Below, one piece after another: positions 54,752-64,000 of a stretch of 64,000 bases of DNA (its first letter is position 1; every line of letters starts with the position of its first letter). The stretch spans positions 79,304,020 to 79,368,019 of the forward strand of contig OX235272.1 of NCBI GenBank assembly GCA_944472155.2, given 5' to 3'. The notes below the pieces were generated by a model. The model was not told the DNA's origin and did not search any database. It saw nothing but the letters and a program-made list of their open reading frames with translations. Source of the DNA: Trichobilharzia szidati. Lineage: Eukaryota > Platyhelminthes > Trematoda > Strigeidida > Schistosomatidae. The translations under genes and the position numbers were made by a program.

Positions 54752-57700
54752 CTAAAAATAAATCATAAAACATAAAACAAACAGAAAATTAAATAGATGC
54801 ATTTTTGGAAGACCTGGGAATACTGGACTGGTTTGGGACTCTTCAGTAATACGTGCCTAGGACCTTCCTGTCACGTGCTCTGATGTTGTTCTTATAGGAT
54901 AGTACGCGACTTAGTGGTTGTGTGCAAGGTTTGAAGAAAGCTGTACGCTATGTGGCATGCGCTACGTCCTGGTAATATTTACCCAGGTTTTTCCAATGGT
55001 TTTCTAACCGAGCCTGCTAGTCTCACATCCAAAGTTTTCTCTTCACCGAGGCTACTACTGGCTAAGCGAGGCTGATGAATACATCAGCCGAGTATAGAAC
55101 CCAGACCACGCGTGTGGTTGACGAGCCACCGATGCACCTCCCAAGTATTTTAATTAGTTATAAGAAAAGAAGACATTATAGTTTTACAGAAACGATGACT
55201 TCTTTCCTTGTTAATAAATTGACTAACTTTTAGAGAGAAGGGATGACCTCATAGTCGATAAAGTGAAGAATTTAATTAGGAATGCATAGAATCAAGAAAG
55301 ATATTACTAGTTCCAAGATCAGGAGGATGCATGTAACTCTATACATGTGTTTACAATTTTAAAGCTTAAAGTATGAGGCTCAAGGATACCCAGTCGCTCA
55401 CCAACGCGATTGGTCAATATTTTATCGAACTTACCAACATCAGCAAAAAAAACAACAACAAAGAAATCCAACTTTACAGGATTTTTATCATGAGCTGACA
55501 TCGGTTAGAGAACTATTTGAAAACCTAGGAGTACTGGACAGCTGCTTCGTCCTGGTTTGGGACTCTTCAATAATACGTAATCAGGACCTTCCGGTTACAA
55601 GACGGGGCACCCAGCCTGTCATGTGCTCTGATGTTATTCTCATAGGATAGTAGGCGATTTAGTGGTTGTGTGCAAGGTTTGAAGAAAGCTGTATGCTATG
55701 TGGCATGCACTTTCTCCTGATAATCTTTACCCAGGTTTTTCTAATGGTTCTTTCTCTAACCGATGTCAACTTATGATGATGAAAATCTTGTGCAGAAAAT
55801 ATCCTGCAAACCAACACTTAAATCCAACTTTCCTTTCACTTGCTGAGTCTATTGCTATCAAGCAACTGCAAGTACACTTGTGTGCACACCGTTTTTTGGC
55901 GTAGACGCGATCTCCGGTTCCGTTCTCCTTTTAATGGCTGTGAGACATGGCCATTGAAAGTAGAAGATATGAAAAGGCTAACTGTCTTTGACCAGAAATG
56001 TGTGCGCTTTATCTCCCGTGTTAAATGGTATATAACAGGGTGAGTAATATAGACTTTAGGTGTAGGAGAGTGAGATAAAGACGGCAACTCAATCGATGAG
56101 GTTGTGAAGCCGCATCAATTGAGATGGTTAGAACATGTATCGGGCATTCCGAGCCAGCGTCATCGACAAGCGATGTTACCTGAAATAAGGTGCACACTAC
56201 CTGATTTGGGTCCTCAGGATGCTAAGTGCCAATTACTCGAGACCATTGGTGATGTGGCCCAAAACAAACAGTTCAGTGAAGATTCTCTTTCCGACGAATT
56301 CATTCACTTAACTGTATAATTGTAATTATATATAATTATCTTCGTGTACTGTCCACACAGCACAAGAATAAAAGTTAGTTTGCAGCATTATTTACACCAC
56401 CAGAATATTTCAAAACAATGATGAATAATCGGAATTGTAACCAGGTGTGGGGTGGAGGGGAGGGTGAAGACAAGTGAGACTATGGTTATGTAATGTGAAA
56501 AACGTTCAGAAGTATTAGATGTTAATGAAAGAGCATGGAGGTAAGTATCAAGATAACATATATAGTAGATGAAGATGGAGCACATACATTCACTCCTTAT
56601 AATGTCCCAGATTTATAAAGTCCTCATGTTTCTCCATGTTACTATTCTTTCTTCTGTCCATTTCTGCTCATTATAATTTTTTTCAATCGCTTTTTTCTCT
56701 ATCTTTGTTTGCTTCATTCAGTATGGATACTTGAACTGCTGCACTTCTGTACTAAGTTCTGTGATGAAACTCGTTCACAGACAGTCGTTTCTAAATAATT
56801 ATAGTATATTATTATGAAAAAGCTAGCTGTCTTTGATCATAGGTGTCTGCAATCTATCTCCTTTGTCAAGTGGTATAATAAGGTCAGCAGTATTGAGGTG
56901 AGGCGCACAGTGAGTGCTAGGTAAAGAGGGGGGGGGGGATCAATCGACGAGGTTGTGAAGCAGCTGTATCGATTGGGATGGTTAGGACATGTGTTACGCA
57001 TACCAGTGAACCATCGCCTTCCTCGACGATGGGCAATTTTAGCAGTTGACATCGGATGGTTCAGGTTGGAAAAGAGAAAGCTAGTGGTGGTCAAACCAAA
57101 AAATGGTTTCATCAGTCAATGAGATCCACAACAGCTAGTTTAAGCCAGACAGCTATGTAGGGAGGTGCAGACTAGCTTCCTGGTTGGGTCCTCGGGATTG
57201 TAAGAACCAATGACAACTGGAGACAATTAGTGATATAGCTCAAACTCATCATTTTCAATGGCTGGCGCAGATGCATTCATCACTCTTTGTGACTTATAAT
57301 ATCCAATAATATCTCAATTTTCCTTTGTTTATTTCCTCATATGTGTAAACATCATTTAAGCTATATAATAATTGTTACCTTTTGCTTTCCCCCTCACCAT
57401 GCTATATCAAGAGAACATTAGATTCAGCACTCTATAACATGCTAAAATTTCCAAACGGTATCAACGACACCGGACGGTCTTTTTGGGACAAGTTTATCAG
57501 CTGTGTATACCAGGTTTGACTCAGCTCAGAGAGCCAAATCAGTTCAAAGCACCACGTATTTAGATCACTTCAATCTACCTGGCTAGCAAGCACTGCTAGT
57601 AGATATGAGTAGTATAAAACTAATCATTTCAATCACTCAGTAGCACATAGTTCTGTGCAAATATGTTCTTTTTCTTGATTGACTCACTGGTTTCAATAGA

Positions 57701-60700
57701 GAACTTTGCACAGCTGTGCATCAGTTCGAGTTGCCACACTCCCTCCTTGTAGCACACCAAGCAAGAAGAGAGAGTAATAAAAGATTTGAGAGAGGGAGAC
57801 AGAGAGAGGTAATAAAGAGAAATATGAGGCAAGAAGAATAGTACTACGGAACAACAATAGAATTTTATTGCATATGATAAGTGACAAGGAGTGGTTGCAT
57901 CTGAGCCAGCCATTGAAAACTATGAGTTTGAGCCATATCACGATGGTCTCCAGGTTTCATTGGTTTTTTGCCAGCGCGAAGACCCCAACCAGTCAGGTAT
58001 TCTACATCTGCCTGCGTGGTTGGCTGGCTGGCTTAAACTAACTGTTGTGGATTTTGTATGGAGGATTTCATCAAGGAAGTCTACATCTTCCTACGTGGCT
58101 AGCTTAAACTAACTGTTGTGGATTTCATTGACTGATGAAGCCATGTTTTGGTTTGACTACCATTAGCTTTGTCTTTTCCAAACTGATCCATTCTATGTCA
58201 GCTAGCTAACATTTCCCACTGTGGAGAAAGGCGATGACTCGCTGGTATGCATAACACATGTCTTAATCATCTCAATCGATGCAGCTACTTCACAACTTCT
58301 TTCTTAATTACCAGTTATGGTAACAAGCAGTCCACATATGTTGTGATCTGAATAATTTGGTTTTCAAAGGGAACTCTAGTGAAATTTCCCTACTCGAACT
58401 GTGTACGTTGCAAACTATGAATTTGATATAAAAGTATGTTTTTGGTTGCAAAATAACACCATCTATCTACCTCTCCGTATGACTTAAGAAGCTAATTTTG
58501 TTATTGATCAATAGGATAAATTTTTTCTCCTTTAATTAGACAAATAATGAAATTGAATAGACATTGGTTAAAGAACCTTTGACGACCAGATAGTACTGAA
58601 CAGCTTTCCTCTTCTTCTTTTTCCAACTTTCGAACTGTTTGTAACTGATCACCTCTTTTTTCAACGCATGACATCAGTTGCTACCTAGTGATCAATCATA
58701 GCATCGATTACAGCCCTACAGGAGACCAATCGTGGTAATTTGTCTTTGACTGCAGGATTAAATGACGCGGATTTCAGGACATGAGTTCCCTTCAAGACTG
58801 CAGATACGCCTTGCCAAGGAGTGCCAGCCAATAAGCACGAAACCTAGTTCTAGGGAGTGTCTTTTTGCCATTTTACCTACAATCGTCTGATATCAAGACT
58901 TGCATATATTATTTGTATGTATTCAATACACATAAATGGGTGAAAATGCAAACAAAAGATTGGCGTATTATGTAAAAAAAGAGAAACGCTTGTAAACTTA
59001 CTCAGTGTTATATCCTTATAAAGAACTGCTTCAAAATAGCCAGCAATACCATGAACAACAGAATCTTGTGGTATTTTAAATTTACAACATACTTCACGTT
59101 CATTGGATTCACTTAGATCTGTAAAGAAAAAAAACAATCAATTAAAATATCATAAATAGGCAAATGTGTAAAGATAAAATTTGCTGGATGGTGACTAGCA
59201 GTGGAATCCAGAATGCGCATTTCATCCTATTTGGGACTCGTCATCTGCACGCGCCTGCATTCCCACACGAGTTAGGCTGTCGCGGTCCAAGTGGTCTTTT
59301 GCATAACGCTCTGGAGTTTGGAACAACGGGTACTGTTAGTGGGGTTTGAGTCTCAGTGTGAACAGCATCACCCATTAAAAAATGCAGGTACGTTCAGTGA
59401 TGAGTCCCAAATAGGACGAAATACACATCCTAGATTCCACCGATAGTCACCATCTACTGAAATTACTTCAAGTTAATCTTATGACATCTCTGAAGCGTCT
59501 ACACTTGGAGTTGTCATGTCAACACTCTAACCGATCAAACAACGGGAAAATCAAAATTGAATTAAAAATGAAAGTTTAAAAGGTCAAACAAAAAGTGATC
59601 TCTTTTTACCTTTATCCACTCACTCACTCACTCACTCACTCACTCACTCACTCACTCACTCACTCACTCACTCACTCACTCACTCACTCACTCACTCACT
59701 CACTCACTCACTCACTCACTCACTCACTCACTCACTCACTCACTCACTCACTCACTCACTCACTCACTCACTCACTCACTCACTCACTCACTCACTCACT
59801 CACTCACTCACTCACTCACTCACTCACTCACTCACTCACTCACTCACTCACTCACTCACTCACTCACTCACTCACTCACTCACTCACTCACTCACTCACT
59901 CACTCACTCACTCACTCACTCACTCACTCACTCACTCACTCACTCACTCACTCACTCACTCACTCACTCACTCACTCACTCACTCACTCACTCACTCACT
60001 CACTCACTCACTCACTCACTCACTCACTCACTCACTCACTCACTCACCTTTTTTCGGGTGTTGAAATACAAAGGCTTCTTGAGGTGGAGCTAATAGTTGA
60101 CAATTACGAAGTCGTACCACATATGGCGTTTCCATTGAAAAGCCAACTTTATTTGTCTGTATTAATGAAAATACATATTAATTGAGCAGTAAGTAATACA
60201 TTAATCAAGTATATACTACGAATTAACCAAAACATAAGTAATAGCAATAATTATGAACGGTAAATAACCATGAAGGTTGTTCGGGAATACAGATACTGAA
60301 CATCAGCAGTTCAGTTTAGTCATTAGTACATTAAATTCCCCAAGTGTAGACATTAGTTAATCTACGCTAACTTCATCCATCAACAGCTTACACTGGAAGG
60401 TATGTTTATTCACAAGTAACAAAGCTAAACATACACACACACACACAATTGCTACATTATATTCCGGTGTAAACACCCACTGAAATCTTTCATATTGTTA
60501 CTGCTGAATAGTATCGCACACACTCCAGGACCTCAAGTGGATATCTCGGTGTCCAAGAGTGACATGGAAGAGATTGTGTGAAGAGGAAATGAAAGCTTAT
60601 CACCAGTCAGTTAAAATGAACTGTGAAGAACAGCGTAAAATAGAGATGTGGTGTTGAATACCAACGTTCCATACGGAACCCAAGGGATTAATAATAATAA

Positions 60701-61926
60701 TAATAATAATAACATAATAAGACCAATATTATCTGCAGTTTATAATCAGTATCATTTCTTATTTAGTTAAATTTCAGATTTTCCCGTCGATTGATTCGAC
60801 TGAAGTGCTCGGTCTCAGGTTGACATGTCGGCTTATTGTGCAAATGCTTCGACGATGTCTGAGCATATAATTAGAAGTTAGTTGGTGGAAACTATGGACA
60901 CTGGATTCGAGCCTGGGTGGGAACATCATCACTCACTGCGGAATGCAGGCACATCCAGCTGACGAGCCCCAAATAGGATGAAATGCGTATCCTGGATTCC
61001 ACTGCTAGTCACCATCCACCAAATAACTTCTGGTATCACTTCTTATTCAAATTATTACTCTGAATCTCCCGCTGATTGACTTTATCAGACCGAAATGCTC
61101 GATATCTTTTGACATGCCGGCTCCTACTATGGGCGCTTCGACGATGCTTTCAGGTCAACATGATCCAGTAGATAACTCTTCGGCATTTGAAACAATGGGG
61201 GGCGGGGGGGCTGGATCCTAGTTTCTTCAGTGGGAACACAACCATTCTTCGAAAATGCAGAGATACATCCAGTCGACAAGCCCAAAATGGAAGGGAACGA
61301 GTGACCAAGATTCCGCCACTAGCCACCATCATCTAAATGACATCATACAGTTTAACAATTATCTACATTAGTCTGTAAAGTGATAGTATTTGTGATGATG
61401 ATCATCGAGAAGATTGAAATATAGTATCAAATACGAAGCTATATATTTAAACAGACAGCTCCCAGCTAGCTGACTCTTCGAAAAAAATTCTTTTTTCATT
61501 CCTTCCTTTCTGAATGCAGCCTCGGGGCCTCAGGTTTGAGGCCTTGAAGTTCCAGTAGCGGTGATGTTTTCTTTACAGAGTGCGGTTGCTTGCTTCACGC
61601 CTAACACCTCCCTTTCCCAGGCTTACAGCCGGTCAGTTGAGGTGTTTAGGCGTGTGTCTGCCATGAGTCGAATCCTGGACACCTATAACTATTCGATATT
61701 AATTATGCTTAGATATATAATACTTGGAAAAATAAGATCTTTCTATGGAGCAATTACTTCATATTGTGAGCACAAAATTCATTTTCATAAAAACTACGTT
61801 AAGTGGGGAAAAAACAACACGATCACCTTACCACATCTTTGGATCTTCTGGTTTCATTATATATTTGTAAAGACTGTAGAGGGGCAACATACGATGTATA
61901 GGAACACGGTATACTAATTCCATCGT
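54534..61926 (-). CDS. PRMT5: PRMT5 protein arginine methyltransferase, C-terminal part (4 exons; 5' part off the window)
   Basis: Type II arginine methyltransferase that makes symmetric dimethylarginine on histones H2A/H4/H3 and Sm proteins. Exons in transcript order: 61926-61832, 60156-60048, 59118-59002, 54751-54534, all GT-AG with consistent phases, giving 178 residues. They form the C-terminal beta-barrel: DDGISIP-type start, ETPYVVRL, HGIAGYFEAVLYKDITLS, HSPQMVSWFPLVFPLEHPI, VWYEWAI and IHNAAGHAYKIAL at the end. The SAM-binding fold and the catalytic glutamates are encoded upstream, beyond position 64,000; the first visible exon starts in phase 1, so it is internal. I saw no further PRMT5 exon between 61,927 and 64,000. 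Poly(A) signal lies 61 bp after the stop. Confidence 0.93.
54810..55020 (-). repeat. Hammerhead-type repeat (minus) with canonical CUGAAGA core
   Basis: The minus strand has core CTGAAGA at 54846-54840 followed by GTCCC-AAACCA and then directly GTCCAGTAT; the second half of stem II and GAAA are deleted. Confidence 0.62.
55030..55145 (-). repeat. SINE fragment
   Basis: The minus strand shows head ACCACACGCGTGGTC and CTCGCTTAGCCAGTAGTAGC, as in other SINE copies. Lies in the last PRMT5 intron. Confidence 0.55.
55490..55780 (-). repeat. Hammerhead-type repeat (minus)
   Basis: Minus strand: GTATTATTGAAGAGTCCC, loop AAACC, AGGACGAAGCAGCTGTCCAG. Core C3 is T and GAAA is GAAG. Shares TGGTTGTGTGCAAGGTTTGA with the copy at 54.9 kb. 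Confidence 0.62.
55880..56790 (+). mobile_element. LINE-A C-terminal coding and 3' UTR
   Basis: Contains GCETWPLKVEDMKRLTVFDQ and LRWLEHVSGIPSQRHRQAM, the C-terminal domain typical of schistosome non-LTR elements, with stops; the 3' UTR ends at about 56790. Lies in the last PRMT5 intron. Confidence 0.75.
56800..57315 (+). mobile_element. LINE-A C-terminal coding, second copy
   Basis: LAVFDHRCLQSISFVKWYNK and LYRLGWLGHVLRIPVNHRLP, followed by the UTR to AATATCCAATAATATC. Frame is broken by a poly-G run at about 56928. Confidence 0.75.
57675..58300 (-). mobile_element. LINE-A 3' region, with internal duplication
   Basis: Reverse complement of LINE-A; the AAGTCTACAYCTTCCTACGTGG part is present twice (57990-58050 and 58075-58130). 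Confidence 0.72.
58655..58890 (+). repeat. Decayed copy of the 19.1-kb retroposon family
   Basis: Recognisable by AGCATCGATTACAGCCCTAC, the ACATGAGTTCCCTTCAAGACTG-like stretch, GCCTTGCCAAGGAGTGCC and AGCACGAAACC. The hammerhead fold has decayed. Confidence 0.6.
59002..59118 (-). CDS. PRMT5: PRMT5 penultimate exon
   Basis: Reads SNEREVCCKFKIPQDSVV then HGIAGYFEAVLYKDITL, the conserved HGFAGYFETVLYQDITLS strand pair. Phase 1 in and out; donor GTAAGT. Confidence 0.95.
59198..59258 (-). ncRNA. Hammerhead ribozyme, mutated (Sm-alpha type)
   Basis: Minus strand: GCAG/CTGC outer stem, core ATGACGA (C3 to A), stem II GTCC/GGAT around CAAATA, GAAA, cleavage site ATT. It sits head to head with the plus-strand copy at 59.38 kb. 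Confidence 0.75.
59280..59535 (+). mobile_element. Sm-alpha-like SINE, decayed
   Basis: tRNA-like head (GGTCCAAGTGGTC...GCATAACG, then GGGGTTTGAGTCTC) followed by a hammerhead at 59384-59444 in which C3 is deleted (TTCAG-TGATGAG), and a tail ending in GGGAAAATCAAAATTGAATT. Confidence 0.75.
59617..60047 (+). repeat. (CACT)n array of about 108 units at a PRMT5 splice donor
   Basis: About 431 bp of uninterrupted tetranucleotide. On the minus strand it reads GTGA and begins as the donor GTGAGT of the PRMT5 exon ending at 60048. Confidence 0.97.
60048..60156 (-). CDS. PRMT5: PRMT5 exon with donor inside a GTGA repeat
   Basis: Reads TNKVGFSMETPYVVRLRNCQ then LLAPPQEAFVFQHPKK, matching PRMT5 [25 protein letters not shown]. 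It ends with G at 60048. The donor GTGAGT at 60047-60042 is the first unit of a TGAG tetranucleotide array that continues for about 430 bp into the intron. Confidence 0.92.
60480..60710 (+). mobile_element. RTE-like LINE 3' end
   Basis: A frame reads WRCGVEYQRSIRNPRD, the family C terminus, then an (AAT)n tail at 60691-60711. Lies in a PRMT5 intron. Confidence 0.7.
60777..61020 (+). mobile_element. Sm-alpha-like SINE with best-preserved hammerhead
   Basis: Head TTTTCCCGTCGATTGATTCG, a degenerate promoter-like segment with GGATTCGAGCC (box B-like), then the hammerhead at 60945-61005 and the tail CTAGTCACCATCC. Lies in the PRMT5 intron, opposite strand. Confidence 0.8.
60945..61005 (+). ncRNA. 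Hammerhead ribozyme, Sm-alpha type, intact core
   Basis: Outer stem I GCAG/CTGC, inner ATCCAG/CTGGAT (6 bp), core CTGACGA at 60959-60965, GAAA at 60980-60983, stem III T-A closing GCGT, cleavage triplet ATC ending at 60991. Stem II has one wobble and one C-A mismatch (GCCC/GGAT), its only weak point. The bulge between the two parts of stem I is where the loop-loop contact sits in this ribozyme. Confidence 0.85.
61060..61330 (+). repeat. Decayed Sm-alpha SINE copy
   Basis: Same order as the copy at 60.8 kb, with the hammerhead region at 61257-61318 reduced to ATCCAGTCGACAAGCCC...AAGATTCC; the core is lost. Confidence 0.65.
61500..61680 (-). repeat. SINE-like remnant
   Basis: The minus strand has a box B-like GATTCGACTC and the sequence ACCGGCTGTAAGCCTGGG..., with a GGCCTCAAACCTGAGGCC palindrome at 61525-61545. 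Weak similarity to the tRNA-SINE body. Confidence 0.35.
61832..61926 (-). CDS. PRMT5: PRMT5 internal exon (first visible)
   Basis: After TTTCAG it reads (AC) then DGISIPCSYTSYVAPLQS and YNETRRSKDV, matching the DDGVSIP...YTSFLAPI segment of PRMT5. Donor GTAAGG. Two leading bases complete a codon from an upstream exon outside the window. Confidence 0.9.
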
Positions 61927-62164
61927 CTGAAATCAGAAAAAATAAAGGCAAACAAAAAAACAACTTAAAAATGGTAAAGAAAACACACGATACATGCGAA
62001 AAAAATCAATTAAGAGATATTTTCAAATTTGCTTCTAGGGCAAATCAGTAAATATTACAAGAATTATATCAGATTGTGTGTACATACGTACGAATTCATG
62101 TAATGATAATTTATGGTGGAATCTATGAGAATTCAAGTAACATTGAGATAATTAATATCACCAC

Positions 62165-62612
62165 ACAAACTGACTGACTGACTGGTGTTAATATAGAAAT
62201 TTGCACAGATGTACGCACCAGTTCAAGTTGCCACACTCCCTCTTTGTAGCACACAAACCAAGAGAAGAGAGATTCAAAAGAGAGATAACAAACAGAAGTG
62301 TGAGTGAGGATAAAATAATAGTAATATGGAAGAACAATAGAGTTTTATTGCATATGACAAACCACAAAGAGAGAATGCATCTGCATCAGCCATATCACCA
62401 ATTATCTCCAGTCGTCATTGGTTCTGACCATCTCTAGAGCCCCAACTAGGAAGCTAGTCCACACCTTCCTACGTTGCTTAAACTAACTGTTATGGATTTC
62501 ATTGACTGATGAGGCCATGTGTTGGTTTGGCCACCACTAGCTTTCTCTTTTTTTCCAACCTGATCCATCCTTTGTCAGCTAGCTAACATTTCCCAATGTC
62601 GAGGAAGGCGAT
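62165..62612 (-). mobile_element. LINE-A 3' region
   Basis: Starts with the ACTGACTGACTGACTGG tail complement and ends at the TCGAGGAAGGCGAT segment at about 62612. Confidence 0.75.
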
Positions 62613-62895
62613 TTTCTTTGTGCTTTCCTTGGGGGCTTTCGGTTTGATAGGTTACACCTGGTATTTCAGTGAATCATCAATCAATAGACACATCGAGATA
62701 GACAAAATTTATCAACCAATAAGAAAGAAACCTCACACACAAAGGGTCAAAGTTCAAGCCAAGGAAACAATCAGTTCCAATACAAGTAGTCTAGAAGGTG
62801 TGAAAACACACAAAAACAAGCAATTACACCCAAGGTCATCAGGAGAGATGACTGATGAACTCGTGGGGAAATATGAAAGCTCACTTCCAAATTGA
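62596..62895 (+). CDS. Hypothetical type II membrane protein N-terminal fragment (doubtful)
   Basis: 99 codons: MSRKAIFFVLSLGAFGLIGY is a basic residue pair followed by a hydrophobic segment (residues about 6-23), then a polar Lys/Ser/Thr-rich stretch resembling the stem of a Golgi type II enzyme. The first six codons lie in antisense LINE-A sequence and the stop is in a PLE terminal repeat, so the open frame is bounded by repeats on both sides. It may be a captured exon, or chance. Family not recognised. Confidence 0.22.
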   Translation: MSRKAIFFVLSLGAFGLIGYTWYFSESSINRHIEIDKIYQPIRKKPHTQRVKVQAKETISSNTSSLEGVKTHKNKQLHPRSSGEMTDELVGKYESSLPN

Positions 62896-62992
62896 AGTAT
62901 GTGATGAAGATATCGCCTAGTAGAGCGATGAAAGCTTCACAAATTGACTATCCAGCTCAGAGAACACAACCACATCAAAAACATTGAGTTTA
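62889..62992 (+). repeat. PLE terminal-repeat fragment with hairpin-GAAA motif
   Basis: GTGATGAAGATATCGCC-loop-GCGATGAAAGC followed by CCAGCTCAGAGAACACAAC, next to the PLE at 63 kb. Core reads ATGAAGA then hairpin then GAAA, as in the 34.1-kb motif. Confidence 0.6.
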
Positions 62993-62994
62993 TG

Positions 62995-64000
62995 TACAGA
63001 AACAACTTTAACATGCTCACAAAGAGTTCATTCTAAACAAAAAATCAACCAATATATGCATACGTAATCAAATGAAAGGGAGGATGAAAACACCCAGTTA
63101 TCAAGCAGGGCAATGAAAGACTGACAACCACTTCCTCCTGAACGGATATATCGGGTTTCAGTCGCCTGATGGAGACTGCTTCGGCAAACTTGAGGAGAAT
63201 TGAACTCTTTGGCTTATTGATAACTTTGAAGGATCTTGCGACGTTCACCTAAAGACTCGTATCAAGGAGATGCTTGGCAATGGGACTGTTCAAAGCATTT
63301 GTTCCCTCGAGACATAGACGTTTTTTGGTACATTTTCAGAAAATCGGAGGTATGCTCTTCTTTCTAATCTTCGAATGTAATTGCTCCCGCAGACACATGA
63401 GGATTTGTCTACACAGTTGAAGTTAACATGAGAAGGGTATCTGTCGACTTTTGATTGCATCAAACAGCATGGTATCCGATAAACGGGACCCAACTTGGGG
63501 GCAGAATAGGCTCTGGGGCTAGTGACATATTCAGTCTCCCTATTGATTATTCTTGTATCTTGAAAATCAAGTTGAATGAAGAGAGGCTTTTTCCTACTGT
63601 GATTTGTTGGACATTACAGCTTTCACATCTTGCGTACTTGTTAATGCACCTCTAAGGGTAACCGTTGTTTTTCAACGTATTTTCAAAAATTAGAAATTCC
63701 TCCTCTAATTTCTCTGTAGAGCATATTCTCCCAACTGACCTTATGGAATAGAATTTTTACTAGTGCTCATTTATAGCTATTTGGATAAAAATTATTAAAA
63801 TACAAGTATTGCCTATTTCATGTCGGCTTTCTGTAAATTGACCACCTTTAAAGACTACGGTCTTCAGGGAAATGAGACCTTCCATCATTTTCATGTTCCA
63901 TAGTAAATTCAATATCTGTATATACGTCGTTGAATAATCCGAGTCAGTCGGAAGCATGAGTATCATTCCCTGTCCGATGACTGTCACTTCTTCTGAATAA
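62995..64000 (-). mobile_element. Decayed Penelope-like element running off the right edge
   Basis: The minus strand shows RT thumb remnants (near 63,800-63,950), the linker, PSHVNFNCVDKSSCVCGSNY and RRLERRAYLRFSE, then AEAVSIRRLKPDISVQEE and SLSLP, with several stops and frameshifts. The downstream flank 62995-63070 matches the terminal repeat of the 26.7-kb element. Confidence 0.8.

Noticed and set aside
59595..60185. 196-codon open frame of repeated Thr-His-Ser-Leu
   Set aside because: It is only the translation of the (CACT)n array (a 12-nt codon period without stops) and overlaps a PRMT5 exon on the other strand.

Overview
The window looks like nuclear DNA of a blood fluke (Schistosoma or a close relative). 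The evidence is AT-rich DNA, a gene whose first introns are only 35-39 bp while later ones run to kilobases, tRNA-headed SINEs carrying Schistosoma-type hammerhead ribozymes, several Penelope-like elements (PLEs) with GIY-YIG endonuclease domains, and many non-LTR retrotransposon 3' ends. The species cannot be fixed from the sequence alone.

Layout. 1-10.3 kb is intergenic with decayed LINE ends and a tRNA-like sequence. 10,316-38,647 (+) is a complete-looking SIN3 corepressor gene: 16 coding exons with phase-consistent junctions, 1,689 codons plus stop. Its introns hold most of the mobile DNA: SINEs, LINE ends, foldback elements and PLEs. 38.6-54.5 kb is intergenic: a microsatellite-rich SIN3 3' flank, two same-strand decayed PLE copies (40.3-43.6 kb), a PLE that has joined the 5' part of a histone H2A gene and is flanked by 483-bp inverted repeats (46,331-48,368), a PLE with a 12-bp target-site duplication (50,211-51,595), LINE fragments and solo-LTR-like repeats. 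54,534-61,926 (-) holds the last four exons of PRMT5, whose 5' part lies beyond the right edge. 63.0-64.0 kb is another decayed PLE.

How the genes relate. SIN3 (HDAC corepressor scaffold) and PRMT5 (symmetric arginine methyltransferase acting on histones and Sm proteins) are convergent neighbours about 16 kb apart. Both are chromatin repressors, but nothing here shows co-regulation. The H2A sequence between them is a truncated, retroelement-borne copy.

The most unusual content is a set of short foldback elements. Several have 12-14 bp direct repeats at their ends and three have a 34-36 bp single-sided tail. Their arms contain hammerhead-like folds (stem I, a CUGANGA-like core, stem II, GAAA, a two-pair stem III, GUC). 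They look like miniature PLE terminal-repeat derivatives. Other items of note are a PRMT5 splice donor that is the first unit of an about 430-bp GTGA array, and a LINE family whose 3' tail is (CAGT)n, expanded to 27 units in one copy.
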